From assembly GCA_964630925.1 (NCBI GenBank), contig CAZVZK010000068.1:1-54181 (forward strand): a stretch of 54,181 bases of DNA, read 5' to 3'. Shown one piece after another: positions 36,282-45,675 of this stretch (position 1 is its first letter; every line of letters begins with the position of its first letter). The notes under the pieces were generated by a model. It made no database searches. It saw nothing but the letters and a program-made list of their open reading frames with translations, and was not told the DNA's origin. The position numbers were made by a program, and so were the translations under genes. The DNA comes from RGDT01 sp964630925. Lineage in GTDB: Bacteria; Planctomycetota; Planctomycetia; Gemmatales; Gemmataceae.

Positions 36282-37691
36282 TCAGAACACCTTCAGTTTG
36301 ACGACCTTCATCCGCCACTTGCTGAACTCGGGGCCGAGCGTAAGCAACCCCGCCGTGACGAAATCGAACCCGCAGCCGACCCCGTAGGCCGAATCCGGCG
36401 ACACGTTGAACGTCCACACCGACCCCTCGGGGATCGGACGCTCGGCCTCGGCCCGCAGGCGGCCGCGGATCTTCTCCACGGAGTCCCCCGCGTTGGCCGA
36501 GGCCTCCTTCTCCTGCCAGTGGCGGAAGGCCCCGTCCTGCGCCACCAGACGCCGCATCAGCGGATTCGGCGCCGCGGCGTGCTGGTGCGCCCGCACCACC
36601 GCCCGCACACGCACCTTCTCCGTGCTCGCCCGCGCCAGGATGTGCCGCGTCGGGCCGCCCCCGAAGACGAGCGAGCGGTCGAACCCGAGCGCGGGCTCGT
36701 CGGCGAACACCGTGAAGTCGTTCCACATGAACCCGAGGAGCCGTGGCTCGGTCGGCGACCTCGGCTCGAAATCGCGCAGGTGCGCCTCCGCCGCATCCAG
36801 CGCCGCCTTGTCCTTCCCGAGCCACCCCGGATGCGCCGCGTGGTACGTCTTCTGACGAAGCCGGCCCAGCAACTGGAACCGGACGCCGCCGTCGGCGGCC
36901 AGCAGCCCGCGCGGGTCGTACCCCGGCTCCATGCCGCCGTGGCACATCTGCACGAAGTCGCGCCCGTCGCCGACGTAGATCACCGCGGGCAACAGGTCGT
37001 ACGCGCGCATGAGCTTCAGGACGTCCGCGGCCATCCCGAACTTGTGGCGTAGCTCATCGAGGAGCCCGTAGCGGGCCACGATGTCGAAGTCCTCGTGATT
37101 ACCGCGTGCGAGATGCACCTGCCTGGCGTTCTCCGCCTTCAGCCGGAACAGGGTGTAGAGCACCTCCGTGCCGTACAACCCACGGTCGCAATAGTCGCCG
37201 AGGAAGATCAGGTGGTGCCTGGCGTCCCGGAGCTTGAACCCGTCGAGGATCTTCCGCCGGTTCAGCTCGTCCAGGGTGTGCAGCAACGAGCGCACGTCGC
37301 CGTGCAGGTCCCCCATGACGACGGCGACGGCGTCGCCCGGCAGCACGAGTCTCTGGGCGAATGGCTGGAACGGGACGCCCTCGTCGCGGTGCCAGGACCG
37401 CGTCACGTCGAAGAACACCTTGGGATCGGGCGCGCGGCCCACCCACGCCTTCACCTGGGACAGCGGCCCCCGGCGTTCCGTCTTCAGGAACCCCTCGAGC
37501 GCCAGATCGAACTCGGCCCACGAGCGGAGGGGGAGCACCTTCTTGTCCGGGTGTCTCCCCTTGAGCTCCCGATTCGACGGGAGCTTCGCGCACGCGGCCC
37601 GCCACTTCTCGTAGTCCAGCGGCCTGTCCTGCGCCGGGAGCGCCGGCGGCATCAGGAGCAGGGCGGTCACGATGGGGATCGCACGTGTCAT
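36282..37691 (-). CDS. secreted PPP-type metallophosphoesterase
   Basis: 469-residue exported protein. Signal peptide ~1-20 (MTRAIPIVTALLLMPPALPA). The calcineurin-like core has all three PPP-family signatures: GDLHGD at 127-132, GDYCDRG at 165-171 and GNHED at 197-201, the metal-binding motifs of Ser/Thr protein phosphatases. A later RAHQHAA segment supplies histidines. Eukaryote-style PPP phosphatases with signal peptides occur in several planctomycetes; the substrate (protein or small phosphoester) is unknown. The start is the ATG at 37691; the longer frame to 38351 has no signal peptide at its head and runs through apparently non-coding DNA. It is the first gene outside the proposed integration junction. 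Confidence 0.88.
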   Translation of the reverse strand: MTRAIPIVTALLLMPPALPAQDRPLDYEKWRAACAKLPSNRELKGRHPDKKVLPLRSWAEFDLALEGFLKTERRGPLSQVKAWVGRAPDPKVFFDVTRSWHRDEGVPFQPFAQRLVLPGDAVAVVMGDLHGDVRSLLHTLDELNRRKILDGFKLRDARHHLIFLGDYCDRGLYGTEVLYTLFRLKAENARQVHLARGNHEDFDIVARYGLLDELRHKFGMAADVLKLMRAYDLLPAVIYVGDGRDFVQMCHGGMEPGYDPRGLLAADGGVRFQLLGRLRQKTYHAAHPGWLGKDKAALDAAEAHLRDFEPRSPTEPRLLGFMWNDFTVFADEPALGFDRSLVFGGGPTRHILARASTEKVRVRAVVRAHQHAAAPNPLMRRLVAQDGAFRHWQEKEASANAGDSVEKIRGRLRAEAERPIPEGSVWTFNVSPDSAYGVGCGFDFVTAGLLTLGPEFSKWRMKVVKLKVF

Positions 37692-37831
37692 GCGAGCAGC
37701 TCCAGGGCTGGTGGGGGCATCCGGCAGGCGCAGCCCTCCCAGGATAGCCGACGGCCCGCGTTTCCACCACGGGTGTTGCTCCGCCGCCTGTGAGTACCGC
37801 CGACTGTTCGCCACCGGGCTGACGTGCCAAT

Positions 37832-38020
37832 GCGGACGATCACCGATACTCGGGCGTCGCCGGGGTCGCCTCCGTGCCAACGGACGCCGTCGGACGCCTC
37901 GCCAAAAGACCGTTTCACATCGGCCGGTGGCGCTCATGGGTGCCGATGGGCAGTCCGGGCGAGGATGACCGCCGGCGTCCGTGGGTGCCATCGAGCGCAG
38001 ACGCGGACGATCACCGATAC
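37832..38020. repeat. pair of 18-bp direct repeats
   Basis: The 18-mer GCGGACGATCACCGATAC occurs exactly at 37832-37849 and 38003-38020, 171 bp apart, each preceded within 25 bp by TGCCA. No third copy was noticed in the region. The function is unknown. Confidence 0.6.
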
Positions 38021-38529
38021 ATGCGAGACGGGCGCGCCGCCCTGCCCTACTCTTCAGGCCCGCCCGGTGACCCTGGGACATGGCCGGCCCGCGTTCGTGT
38101 CCACCGTCGCCTGTCATGGATGCACCTCCGGTCACGCCGCAGTGTATCCAAAGAGAGGCAAATCCGGATGGCCACTTCCGATGACAGTGAGCGCAGTCGC
38201 CCCGATTCCGCGAGGCTCCTCGATGGACAGCGTCTGGGGTCATGCGGCGCTGGCCGTCTTCGTAGGTCGCGGCTGAGGCCCGCCAGGGCCGAAGCCCGAC
38301 GAACCTGGGACAGACGGCCCGAGGCTGGTCGTCGGCCTTGCCCCTGGCCATCCGTTGCCATGCCGTTGGTCTTCTCGCTCAGCGCCGCCCCGTATGCCTC
38401 GCGTCAGTGAGCATCCAACGTCCCCGCTCTCCAACGCCTTGCGCGGCCCCACGCTCGCTGCGCTCGCTCGGCCTGGGCCGCAAAGCCGGCCCGCCCCGGG
38501 CCGCTCGGCATCCTTGCACCACCCCAACA

Positions 38530-38552
38530 GCCGGCCGCCTTCGGCGGCCGGC
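38530..38552. other. 10-bp GC-rich hairpin
   Basis: GCCGGCCGCC (38530-38539) and GGCGGCCGGC (38543-38552) are perfect complements with a TTC loop. It lies ~100 nt downstream of the DUF4085-like gene's stop (minus strand) and has no T tract on that strand. It may act as a weak terminator. Confidence 0.4.
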
Positions 38553-38651
38553 CCCACCTGTCCACCAGCCGCCGCCCCCACGACACCATCACGCCCACCC
38601 GCCCCAGGGGCGTTGACCAGCCGCGCGTCCGCTTGAGCCCAAGGGCTCTCT

Positions 38652-39182
38652 TCAAGAGGCGGAGGTCAGGGCTGGCCGTGCCCGCCCGTCGCCGTTCGCG
38701 GGCAGGATGGCGTCGTACTCCGCCACGTTCACGTCCCGGAAGTTCAGCGTCACCTCCCAGCCGTTGCTCAACAGCAGGCTCTCCCGCCAGCCGCCCGGCC
38801 CGCCCTCGACGCGCTCCACCTCGTTGTACAGCCAGAGCGGCGGGTCGCATCCCCTGCGAGCGACGGGGGGGAGGGCGTCCTCCTTGATGTCGGGCTCGGA
38901 GAGCAGCTCGTAGGTGAAGGTCAGGATTGAACGGGGCGGCGTGTCGAGCTGGAGCACCAGCACGAACGCAGGCCCGTGCCGCCCGACGCTCAGGACTGTG
39001 GCGTCGTGCAGGTAGTAACTCTCGTCGACGCGCTTCAGCCCCGGCGGAAACATCCCGCGCACGGTGTCGAGGTAGGCGACGTACCGGGCCGCGGCCTCGT
39101 CCCAGAGCCGGTCCTGCTCGTCCAGGACATCGTCGTCGTCCGACTGCCCCAGCGCGATCAGCTCGGACGTGTAGTACTTCAC
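38652..39182 (-). CDS. DUF4085-like protein of unknown function
   Basis: 176-residue cytoplasmic protein with no signal peptide or membrane segment. It begins MKYYTSELIALGQ, then has an acidic run (SDDDDVLDEQD), YYLHDATVLSVGRHG, and WLYNEVER near the C-terminal third; this resembles the DUF4085 family in order and length. Members have no assigned activity. It stands alone on the minus strand, 57 bp after the stop of the upstream dehydrogenase/haem gene, so it may be the second gene of that transcript. Family assignment is tentative. Confidence 0.65.
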   Translation of the reverse strand: MKYYTSELIALGQSDDDDVLDEQDRLWDEAAARYVAYLDTVRGMFPPGLKRVDESYYLHDATVLSVGRHGPAFVLVLQLDTPPRSILTFTYELLSEPDIKEDALPPVARRGCDPPLWLYNEVERVEGGPGGWRESLLLSNGWEVTLNFRDVNVAEYDAILPANGDGRARPALTSAS

Positions 39183-39239
39183 CGCTCCCTCCTGGCTTCG
39201 CGGGCCGGCGTCTCGTAACAGGTGTGGCCTCGCCGTCTT

Positions 39240-42128
39240 TCATCTCCGGCTGGCGAGGTACTCGAGCAAATCCGCCGCCTCCCGCGCGGTCAGGCCCGCG
39301 AGCTGCCCCTGCGGCATCAGCGACACCGGCGAGGGCCGCGCCTCCTCCACCTCCTTCGACGCCAGGACGACCTCCTTGCCCTCCGCGTCGCGCAGCACCA
39401 CCTCCTTCTCGTCGCGCCTGACCAGCACCCCCGTGTACGACAGCCCCTTCACCGTCCGCACCACGTACGTGGCGTACTTCGGCTCGATCCGCCGCGACGG
39501 CTCCAGGATGCTCTCCAGCAGGTCCTCGCGCGTCCGCGCCTTCCCGATGGCCGACAGGTCCGGCCCGGCCGCCGCCCCCCTCTCGCCGACCTTGTGGCAC
39601 TTCCCGCAGTCGAGCGCCTTCGACCAGAACAGCGCCTCCCCGCGCCCGGCGTCGCCCTTCAGCGCCAGGATCGTCCGGGGCCGGGGGCTCGAGCCCAGCC
39701 TCGGCCCCTTGCCGTCGGAGGGCAGGTAGCCCTCGTACAGGTCGCGGACGATGCCCGGCGGGAGCTTCGCCGCCCCGGCCAGCACCGCCGCCCGCCCGTC
39801 GCCCTTCAGCTCCCCACGCCCGATCTTCCGCGCCACGACAAGCGCCGCCCTCGGGTCGTCCAGCGGCCCATCAGGCGCCGCCGCGCCCTTCCCCATGCCG
39901 GCGATCCACCTCTCCACGAGCCGCAGCCCCGCCTCGTCCGGCAGGTCCGAGCCGATGTGCGGCATCCGGTCCCGCCCGAACTTCGCCATGCGGAAGTACA
40001 GCGTGCTGGACCACGGGTCGCCCGCCTTGATGATGCGTGCGTCCGGCAGCCCGAACTCGCCGCGCATCGGCCGCACGCCGATGGCCTTCATCTCGGCGTC
40101 GGAGGCGGACGCGAGCAGCCGCAAGGGCAGCGCCCCGCCGCCGTGCTCGGAGTGGCAGTGCCCGCAGTTGGCGTGCAGGTACGCCCGCGCCCGCCCCGCC
40201 ACCGGCCCGCCCTCGTCCGCCGGGTCGGCCAGCCTCCGCTCGCGCACCGCCGACGCCCCGTCGAACGCCGGCAGGGCCTTGCCATCACCCCCAACCCGGC
40301 GCACATGCCCCGCCTCGGTCAGGGCGACGAGCTGGTTGCGCCCGTCCGGCCCCATGCGGTTGAGCTGCTCCGGCGAGAACGCCAGCGCGTACTCCGTCTG
40401 GTTGCTGTGGCACGACATGCACTGGCTGCGGCTGTGGTACTGCCACACCCTCTTCTCGCCGCCCGGCCCGGCCACCTCCCTGTCTGCCCCGTCTGCCGAC
40501 ACCAGGTCCGCGTCGGACTGGTCGTCGCGCCAGGCGTAGGTGTAGGGCCGCCAGTCCGCCCCCTCGAAGTGCAGCAACTGCGTCTCCACCCGCCGGCCCG
40601 CCAGCGACAGCGTCCGCATCAGGACGGCGTCCTTGGGGAAGTGCATCCGGAAGTTGTGCCAGTACACCAGCCCCGGCACCGGTTTGCCGGCCCCCGCGTG
40701 CAGCGTGGCCGACGAGGCGCCCGGCAGGGCGAGCCAGTGTTCCGCCGTCGCCCCGTCCTGCCACTGCCGGCTGTTGATCGTGAACGGCACCACGCCCTTC
40801 GCCGGCGTGTGCCCCTTCACGGATGTGAACAGGCCGGTCTGGGACAGCCTCGTCGGAAAGTCCTTGTTGCGGCCGCCGCCGTCGTTCTTCTCGATGGAGT
40901 GGACGGTGCCGCCGTCGTAGTCGAGGAAGTACAGCTCGCCGTCCTTGTCCTCCCCGAACGCGACGATGCGCACCGAAGGCCGGGCGATCTCCGGCATCCC
41001 CTTCGTCCGGCCACCCTCGAACCGCGCGGCCCACAGCCGGCGCGTCTCCCAGTCGCCGAAGACGTAGGCGCCGCGTAGCTCGGGGAACTTCTTGCCGCGG
41101 TAGACGTACCCGCCGGTGATGCTGCACGCGACGGTGTGCGGCAGCTCGATCAGCGCCGGGATGATCGGCGTCGGCCCGGCCTTCTCCGGCTTGACCGGCT
41201 GCGGCCCCTCCATCGCCGACCACCCGTAGTTGCCGCCCTTCTCGACCCGGTGGACCATCTCCCACAGCTCCCACCCCACGTCGCCGACGAACAGGTCGCC
41301 GGTCTTGCGGTCGAAGCTCATCCGCCACGGGTTGCGGAAGCCGTAAGCCCACACCTCCGGCCTGGCCCCCTTGTAGGCGACGAACGGGTTGTCCTTCGGA
41401 ACGGCGTAGTTCTTCCCCTTGTCCTTCCTGTCCACGTCGATGCGCAGGATCGAGGAAAGCAGGTCCGAGATGTCCTGCCCGGTGTTGAGCGGGTCGGGCG
41501 GGTTGGGCCCGGCCCCGTCCCCGGTGGAGACGTAGAGCATGCCGTCGTTGCCGAAATGGAGGTCGCCGCCGTTGTGCCCGCCGCCCAGCCAGGTGAGGAC
41601 GACCTCCTCGCTGGCCGGGTCGATCCGCGGCGGGTCGGCCTTCGTGACCGTGAACCGCGACACCCGCGAGCCGTCCTTCAGCCGGCCACCGCCGCGCAAT
41701 GTGTAGCAGACGAAGCACTGGCGGTTCTTCTCGAAGTCGGGGTGGAACGCCAGCCCGTAGAGCGCCTCGATGGCCTTCGCCCCCGGCGTCAGGTGCAGGG
41801 TCTTCAGCTCCTTGCGCAGGTCGAAGAAGAGGTCGGCCTTCGCGTCGGGCCTGTCGGGGAACGAGTACAGCACCCCGGCGAATTCGCCGACGAACAGGCG
41901 ATCACCCTTGGGCGGGCGGGCCATGAGCAACGGCTGACGGAACTTTAGGTTGGGGAACGCGCGGACCACCTTGTACGGCGGAGCGGGGTCGGGGGAGCCG
42001 GACACCGTGGAGGCCGTCCACGGCACACGGCGCGGCGTAGGGGGGCCGGCCGCGAAGGAGGCGATCAGGAGCGCCAGCGCCGCCCCGGCGGCGGCCAGCA
42101 GGCGGAACCCCCGCGAGGGTGACATCAT
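39240..42128 (-). CDS. secreted sorbosone-dehydrogenase-like propeller fused to three c-type haem sites
   Basis: 962-residue exported protein. Signal peptide ~1-27. Residues ~50-430: glucose/sorbosone dehydrogenase-type six-bladed propeller (EALYGLAFHPDFEKNRQC, GGGHNGGDLHFGNDGMLYVS, YGFRNPWRMSFDRKTGDLFV). The middle part has SQCMSCHSNQ (Cys570) and a second haem site, NCGHCHSEHG (Cys655). The C-terminus is the planctomycete haem-binding domain with DCGKCHKVGER (Cys841) and SLMPQGQLAGLTAREAADLL. It should oxidise a sugar or alcohol and pass electrons through the attached haems to a periplasmic acceptor; whether PQQ is bound cannot be told. The start is one of two adjacent ATGs (42128 or 42125). 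Confidence 0.88.
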   Translation of the reverse strand: MMSPSRGFRLLAAAGAALALLIASFAAGPPTPRRVPWTASTVSGSPDPAPPYKVVRAFPNLKFRQPLLMARPPKGDRLFVGEFAGVLYSFPDRPDAKADLFFDLRKELKTLHLTPGAKAIEALYGLAFHPDFEKNRQCFVCYTLRGGGRLKDGSRVSRFTVTKADPPRIDPASEEVVLTWLGGGHNGGDLHFGNDGMLYVSTGDGAGPNPPDPLNTGQDISDLLSSILRIDVDRKDKGKNYAVPKDNPFVAYKGARPEVWAYGFRNPWRMSFDRKTGDLFVGDVGWELWEMVHRVEKGGNYGWSAMEGPQPVKPEKAGPTPIIPALIELPHTVACSITGGYVYRGKKFPELRGAYVFGDWETRRLWAARFEGGRTKGMPEIARPSVRIVAFGEDKDGELYFLDYDGGTVHSIEKNDGGGRNKDFPTRLSQTGLFTSVKGHTPAKGVVPFTINSRQWQDGATAEHWLALPGASSATLHAGAGKPVPGLVYWHNFRMHFPKDAVLMRTLSLAGRRVETQLLHFEGADWRPYTYAWRDDQSDADLVSADGADREVAGPGGEKRVWQYHSRSQCMSCHSNQTEYALAFSPEQLNRMGPDGRNQLVALTEAGHVRRVGGDGKALPAFDGASAVRERRLADPADEGGPVAGRARAYLHANCGHCHSEHGGGALPLRLLASASDAEMKAIGVRPMRGEFGLPDARIIKAGDPWSSTLYFRMAKFGRDRMPHIGSDLPDEAGLRLVERWIAGMGKGAAAPDGPLDDPRAALVVARKIGRGELKGDGRAAVLAGAAKLPPGIVRDLYEGYLPSDGKGPRLGSSPRPRTILALKGDAGRGEALFWSKALDCGKCHKVGERGAAAGPDLSAIGKARTREDLLESILEPSRRIEPKYATYVVRTVKGLSYTGVLVRRDEKEVVLRDAEGKEVVLASKEVEEARPSPVSLMPQGQLAGLTAREAADLLEYLASRR

Positions 42129-42261
42129 GACCCACTCCGAAGACTGTCACGGGGCGTGGCCCCTGCCGGGGCCGGGCGAAGCAGGCTCATTGTAGTCGGA
42201 AGCCGCCGCCCGGATACGATGACGGCAACCCCTGGCCCCAACGAGGAAAGCGCGAGGCTCC

Positions 42262-43197
42262 ATGAAGACCCGCATCCTGCTCCCGGCGCTGGCCCTGCTG
42301 GCCGGCGCCGCCGTCCGCGCCGAGGACCCCAAGTCGCTCATCGAGCCGGGCGCGAAGGTGAAGAAGCTCGCCGGCGGCATGAAGTTCACCGAGGGCCCCG
42401 TGTGGCTCCCCGCCGAGAAGAAGGTCGTCTTCTCCGACATCCCCAACGGCAAACTCATGCAGTGGCAGGACGGCAAGGGGCTGTCGCTGTTCCGCAAGGC
42501 CGAGCAGCCCAACGGCAACATCCTCGACCTGGAGGGCCGCCTCATCACCTGCCAGCACGCCGCACGCAACCTCGTCCGCACCGACAAGGGCGGCAAGATC
42601 ACCGTCCTCGCCGACAAATTCGACGGCAAGCGCCTCAACTCCCCCAACGACGTGGCCGTCCGCTCCGACGGCTCCCTGTGGTTCACCGACCCGCCCTGGG
42701 GCCTGGAGGGCAAGGGCGAGATCGCGGGCCACTGGGTCTTCCGGCTCGACCCGTCCACGGGGAAGGTCGAGCCCGTGATCAAGGACCTGGCCATGCCCAA
42801 CGGTATCGTCTTCTCGCCCGACGAGGGCCGCCTCTACGTCGCGGACACGGGCGGCAACCGCAGGCACCCCGACCCGGCATTCCACAAGCTGGCCGCCGGC
42901 ATCCACTGCTACGAGATGAGCAAGGACGGCAAACTGGGGAAGAAGCTCTTCACCATCAAGGACGGCAGCGACGGCATGAAGGTGGACGTGAAGGGGAACC
43001 TGTACACCACCAGCGGCAAGGTCAAGATCTACGACCCCGACGGCAAGCCGCTCGAACAGATCGAAGTACCCGAAGGCCCCGCCAACCTCTGCTTCGGCGG
43101 CGACGACATGAAGACGCTGTTCATCACCGCCCGCACGTCGTTGTACAGCGTGCGGGTGGTGAACGCAGGCGCCAAGCCGCGCGGGGCGAAGTGGTGA
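42262..43197 (+). CDS. secreted SMP-30/gluconolactonase-family protein
   Basis: 311-residue exported six-bladed propeller. Signal peptide ~1-20. GGMKFTEGPVWLPAEKKVVF carries the conserved metal-binding Glu, followed by LNSPNDVAVRSDGSLWFTDP (Asn/Asp ligands) and MPNGIVFSPDEGRLYVADT (the Asp that completes the divalent-metal site). Members hydrolyse aldonolactones. It is divergent from the dehydrogenase/haem gene at 39240-42128 with a 133-bp shared upstream region; a sugar dehydrogenase that makes a lactone beside a lactonase is a sensible pair. GAGG lies ~8 nt before the ATG. Confidence 0.88.
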   Translation: MKTRILLPALALLAGAAVRAEDPKSLIEPGAKVKKLAGGMKFTEGPVWLPAEKKVVFSDIPNGKLMQWQDGKGLSLFRKAEQPNGNILDLEGRLITCQHAARNLVRTDKGGKITVLADKFDGKRLNSPNDVAVRSDGSLWFTDPPWGLEGKGEIAGHWVFRLDPSTGKVEPVIKDLAMPNGIVFSPDEGRLYVADTGGNRRHPDPAFHKLAAGIHCYEMSKDGKLGKKLFTIKDGSDGMKVDVKGNLYTTSGKVKIYDPDGKPLEQIEVPEGPANLCFGGDDMKTLFITARTSLYSVRVVNAGAKPRGAKW

Positions 43198-43213
43198 GGC
43201 CCACGCACCCGAT

Positions 43214-44872
43214 TCAGAACCCCGACGCCTTGCCGTTGATTCGCCGGTCCGCCGCCCCCTCGTAGACGCCCGTCACCGGGTGGACGCGGATCGTGTGCGC
43301 ATCGCCCTGGCCCTGGATGCTCACCGAGTGGCCCATCTTCCGGAGCCGCTCGGCCGTCTCCGCGTGCCCCTCGCCGCCCTCGAATCGCAGCTCGTCGGGG
43401 AACCACTGGTGGTGCAGCCGCGGCGCGTCCACCGCCTCCCGGGCCGTCATCCCGAAATCGACGGCGTTCACCACGACGCACAGCGAGGTGTTGATGATCG
43501 TCCGGCTCCCGGGGCTGCCGGTGACCAGGAACACCTTGCCGCCCTTGCTCACGACCGTCGGCGTCTGAGAGGACAGCATCCGCTTGCCGGGGCGGATGGT
43601 GTTCGGCTCGGTGCCGATCCCGCCGGAGCGGGTGGTCCTGCCCGGCTCCCAGTTGAAGTCGATCATCTCGTTGTTGAGGAGGAACCCCGCCCCGCGGACC
43701 ACGATCCGCGAGCCGTAGCTCCGCTCCAGCGTGTACGTATTGCTGACCGCCATGCCGTCGCCGTCGATGACGCTGAAGTGCGTCGTGCTGTCGCCCTCGC
43801 GGGCCAGCTCGACCTCCGGCGCCAGCCTCTCGCTCGGCGTGGCCTTCAGCAGGTCGATCGAGGCAGCCACCTTCTTCGCGTACGCCTTCGACGTGAGGTG
43901 CGGCGGGATCTTGACGAAGTCGCCGTCGCCGAGGTGCAGGGCGCGGTCGCGGTACGCCCGCCTCATCGTCTCGCCCATGACGTGCAGCGTGCGGGCGGAG
44001 AACCGGCCCTGGCCCTTGAGGTCGAAGTTCTCCAGGACGTTGAGCATCTGCACCAGGCAGACCCCGCCGGACGACGGCGGCGGCGGCGCGTACACGTCGA
44101 AGCCGCGGTAGGTGCCGTGGACCGGCTTGCGCAGCTTCGCCTCGTACGCGGCGAGGTCGGCCGTGGTGATGAGGCCGCCGCCGGCGCGCATCTCCTTCGC
44201 GATCAGCTCCGCCGTCTCGCCCTTGTAGAAGCCGGCGGGGCCCTGAAACTGGATGCGCCGCAGCGTCTTCGCCAGGTCCGGCTGGCGCAGAACGTCGCCG
44301 GCGGACCAGTCGCCCTTGCCGCCGTCCTTGCCGTAGACGCGGCCCATCTCGGGGGTCACCTGGAGGCTGGAGGTGATCCAGTTGAGCGAGCCCGCGAGCT
44401 GATCGTCGAGGCGGAACCCCTCGGCGAGGCGCACCGCCGGCCCGACGACCTCCTTCCACGGCAGCCGCCCGTACGTCCGGTGCGCCAGGTACAGCCCGGC
44501 GACGGTGCCGGGCACGCCGGCGGCCTTGTGGCTGTACCACGAGTCCTTCTTCGAGAACATGGTGCGGTGGGCCGCCGCCGGCGCCTTCTCGCGGTACTCG
44601 GCCACCATCGGCTCCCCCTTGCCGGGCGCCGGGTGGATGACCATGAACCCGCCGCCGCCCAGATTCCCCGCCGACGGGTAGGTGACGGCCATCGCGAACG
44701 CCGTGGCGACGGCGGCATCGACGGCGTTGCCGCCCCTGAGGAGGGTCTCGCGGCCCGCGTCGGCGCCGGGCGGCGACACGGCGACCACCATGCCGTGGCG
44801 GCCGGCGGGTTTCGCGTCGAGGGCGGCGGGGAGACAAAGGCCGGCGGCGAGCGCCTGGCGGCGGGTCAGCAT
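43214..44872 (-). CDS. ggt: gamma-glutamyltransferase, exported
   Basis: 552-residue Ntn-hydrolase. The leader MLTRRQALAAGLCLPAALDA is Tat-like. GGNAVDAAVATAFAMAVTYP and GNLGGGGFMVIHP are the early family blocks. Autocleavage should occur before Thr363 in DSTTHFSVIDGDGMAVSNTY, the catalytic nucleophile, and TGSPGSRTIINT matches the C-terminal substrate loop. It would cleave gamma-glutamyl bonds (for example of glutathione) in the periplasm. The start is the ATG at 44872; the longer frame to 45007 begins with a low-complexity basic stretch before the leader. It converges with the SMP-30 gene with only 16 bp between stops. Confidence 0.9.
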   Translation of the reverse strand: MLTRRQALAAGLCLPAALDAKPAGRHGMVVAVSPPGADAGRETLLRGGNAVDAAVATAFAMAVTYPSAGNLGGGGFMVIHPAPGKGEPMVAEYREKAPAAAHRTMFSKKDSWYSHKAAGVPGTVAGLYLAHRTYGRLPWKEVVGPAVRLAEGFRLDDQLAGSLNWITSSLQVTPEMGRVYGKDGGKGDWSAGDVLRQPDLAKTLRRIQFQGPAGFYKGETAELIAKEMRAGGGLITTADLAAYEAKLRKPVHGTYRGFDVYAPPPPSSGGVCLVQMLNVLENFDLKGQGRFSARTLHVMGETMRRAYRDRALHLGDGDFVKIPPHLTSKAYAKKVAASIDLLKATPSERLAPEVELAREGDSTTHFSVIDGDGMAVSNTYTLERSYGSRIVVRGAGFLLNNEMIDFNWEPGRTTRSGGIGTEPNTIRPGKRMLSSQTPTVVSKGGKVFLVTGSPGSRTIINTSLCVVVNAVDFGMTAREAVDAPRLHHQWFPDELRFEGGEGHAETAERLRKMGHSVSIQGQGDAHTIRVHPVTGVYEGAADRRINGKASGF

Positions 44873-45096
44873 TGGTCGCTCTGAGGTAGGGTGGGCGGTG
44901 AGGTAGGACAGGGCGGCGGCCCGTTCACTCTCGGACGCCCGCGGGGGGTGGGTTCCAACACGGGTGCCTGTTTTTCCGCCGCGAGGCGGGGTCTCGGCTA
45001 CCGACATCGACTCGCCGGGCCGGTTGTGTTAAACCGATCCCTCCCCATCCGGGGACCAGCCCCCCGGACGGGCCTCACGATTGGAAGGAGTGGTTC

Positions 45097-45657
45097 ATGC
45101 TGCGCGCCGCGCTGGCCTCCGCCCTCGCCGCCGTCCTGATGTTCGTCTGGGGCTTCAGCTTCTGGATGTTCGGCCCGCTGCCGAAGAAGATGATGAAGCC
45201 GGCACCCGACGAGGCCGCCCTCCTGTACGCCCTGCAGAACGCCCTGCCGGAGTCCGGCGTCTACACCATGCCGCACTGCCCCAACGGCGAGCCCACGGAC
45301 GCCGAGAAGGAGGCCGCCATGAAGCGCATGGAGGCCGGCCCCATCGTCGGCATCTTCTACCACAAGGGCGGCCACGGCGGCCTGAAGACCTTCGGCATGG
45401 GCCTGCTGCACATGTTCGGCGCGGCGTTGTTCGCCTCGGTGCTGCTGTCGCTGGCGCTGCCGGGCCTGCACTCGTTCGGGGCGCGCTGGCTCTTCGTGAC
45501 GCTGCTGGGCCTGTTCGCGTCGTTCGCCATCCACCTGGCCATGCCGATCTGGATGATGCACCCGTGGGAGTTCTGGCTGGGCCTGTCTGCACAGGAGGGC
45601 GTGGCGTGGATGCTCGCCGCCGTCCCCCTCGCCGGCCTCATCCGCCCCAAGGAGTGA
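45097..45657 (+). CDS. small polytopic membrane protein of unknown function
   Basis: 186-residue membrane protein. Hydrophobic segments at ~3-27, ~100-122, ~128-148 and ~160-180 suggest four helices; residues ~28-95 form a polar loop rich in acidic and Lys residues with the sequence YTMPHCPNG. No family motif is recognised. A strong GAAGGAG ribosome site precedes the ATG. Its 3' end faces the DUF1549/DUF1553 gene across a 141-nt inverted repeat, which probably ends both transcripts. Confidence 0.75.
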   Translation: MLRAALASALAAVLMFVWGFSFWMFGPLPKKMMKPAPDEAALLYALQNALPESGVYTMPHCPNGEPTDAEKEAAMKRMEAGPIVGIFYHKGGHGGLKTFGMGLLHMFGAALFASVLLSLALPGLHSFGARWLFVTLLGLFASFAIHLAMPIWMMHPWEFWLGLSAQEGVAWMLAAVPLAGLIRPKE

Positions 45658-45675
45658 GGAAGCGGGCAAGGAAGA

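Larger units (their letters stand above)
37692..38651. other. 960-bp stretch without a recognisable gene
   Basis: Frames here have shifted composition and no family motif. It contains an 18-bp direct repeat (37832-37849 and 38003-38020), a second loosely repeated segment (GGCCCGCGTT ... CCACC near 37755 and 38085), and a 10-bp hairpin at 38530-38552. It may be decayed DNA. The promoter of the phosphatase gene should lie at its left end. Confidence 0.5.

Noticed and set aside
37692..38351. 220-codon N-terminal extension of the phosphatase
   Set aside because: The ATG at 37691 begins a proper signal peptide; the extension has shifted composition and direct repeats typical of non-coding DNA here.
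38406..38640. Possible structured RNA in the GC-rich stretch before the DUF4085-like gene
   Set aside because: Only one simple hairpin is clear; no conserved RNA motif could be recognised.
39222..41078. 618-codon plus-strand frame
   Set aside because: Antisense of the dehydrogenase/haem gene; Arg/Pro/His-rich with no recognisable domain.
44873..45007. 45-codon extension of the gamma-glutamyltransferase
   Set aside because: It would place a charged segment before the Tat-like leader that starts at 44872.
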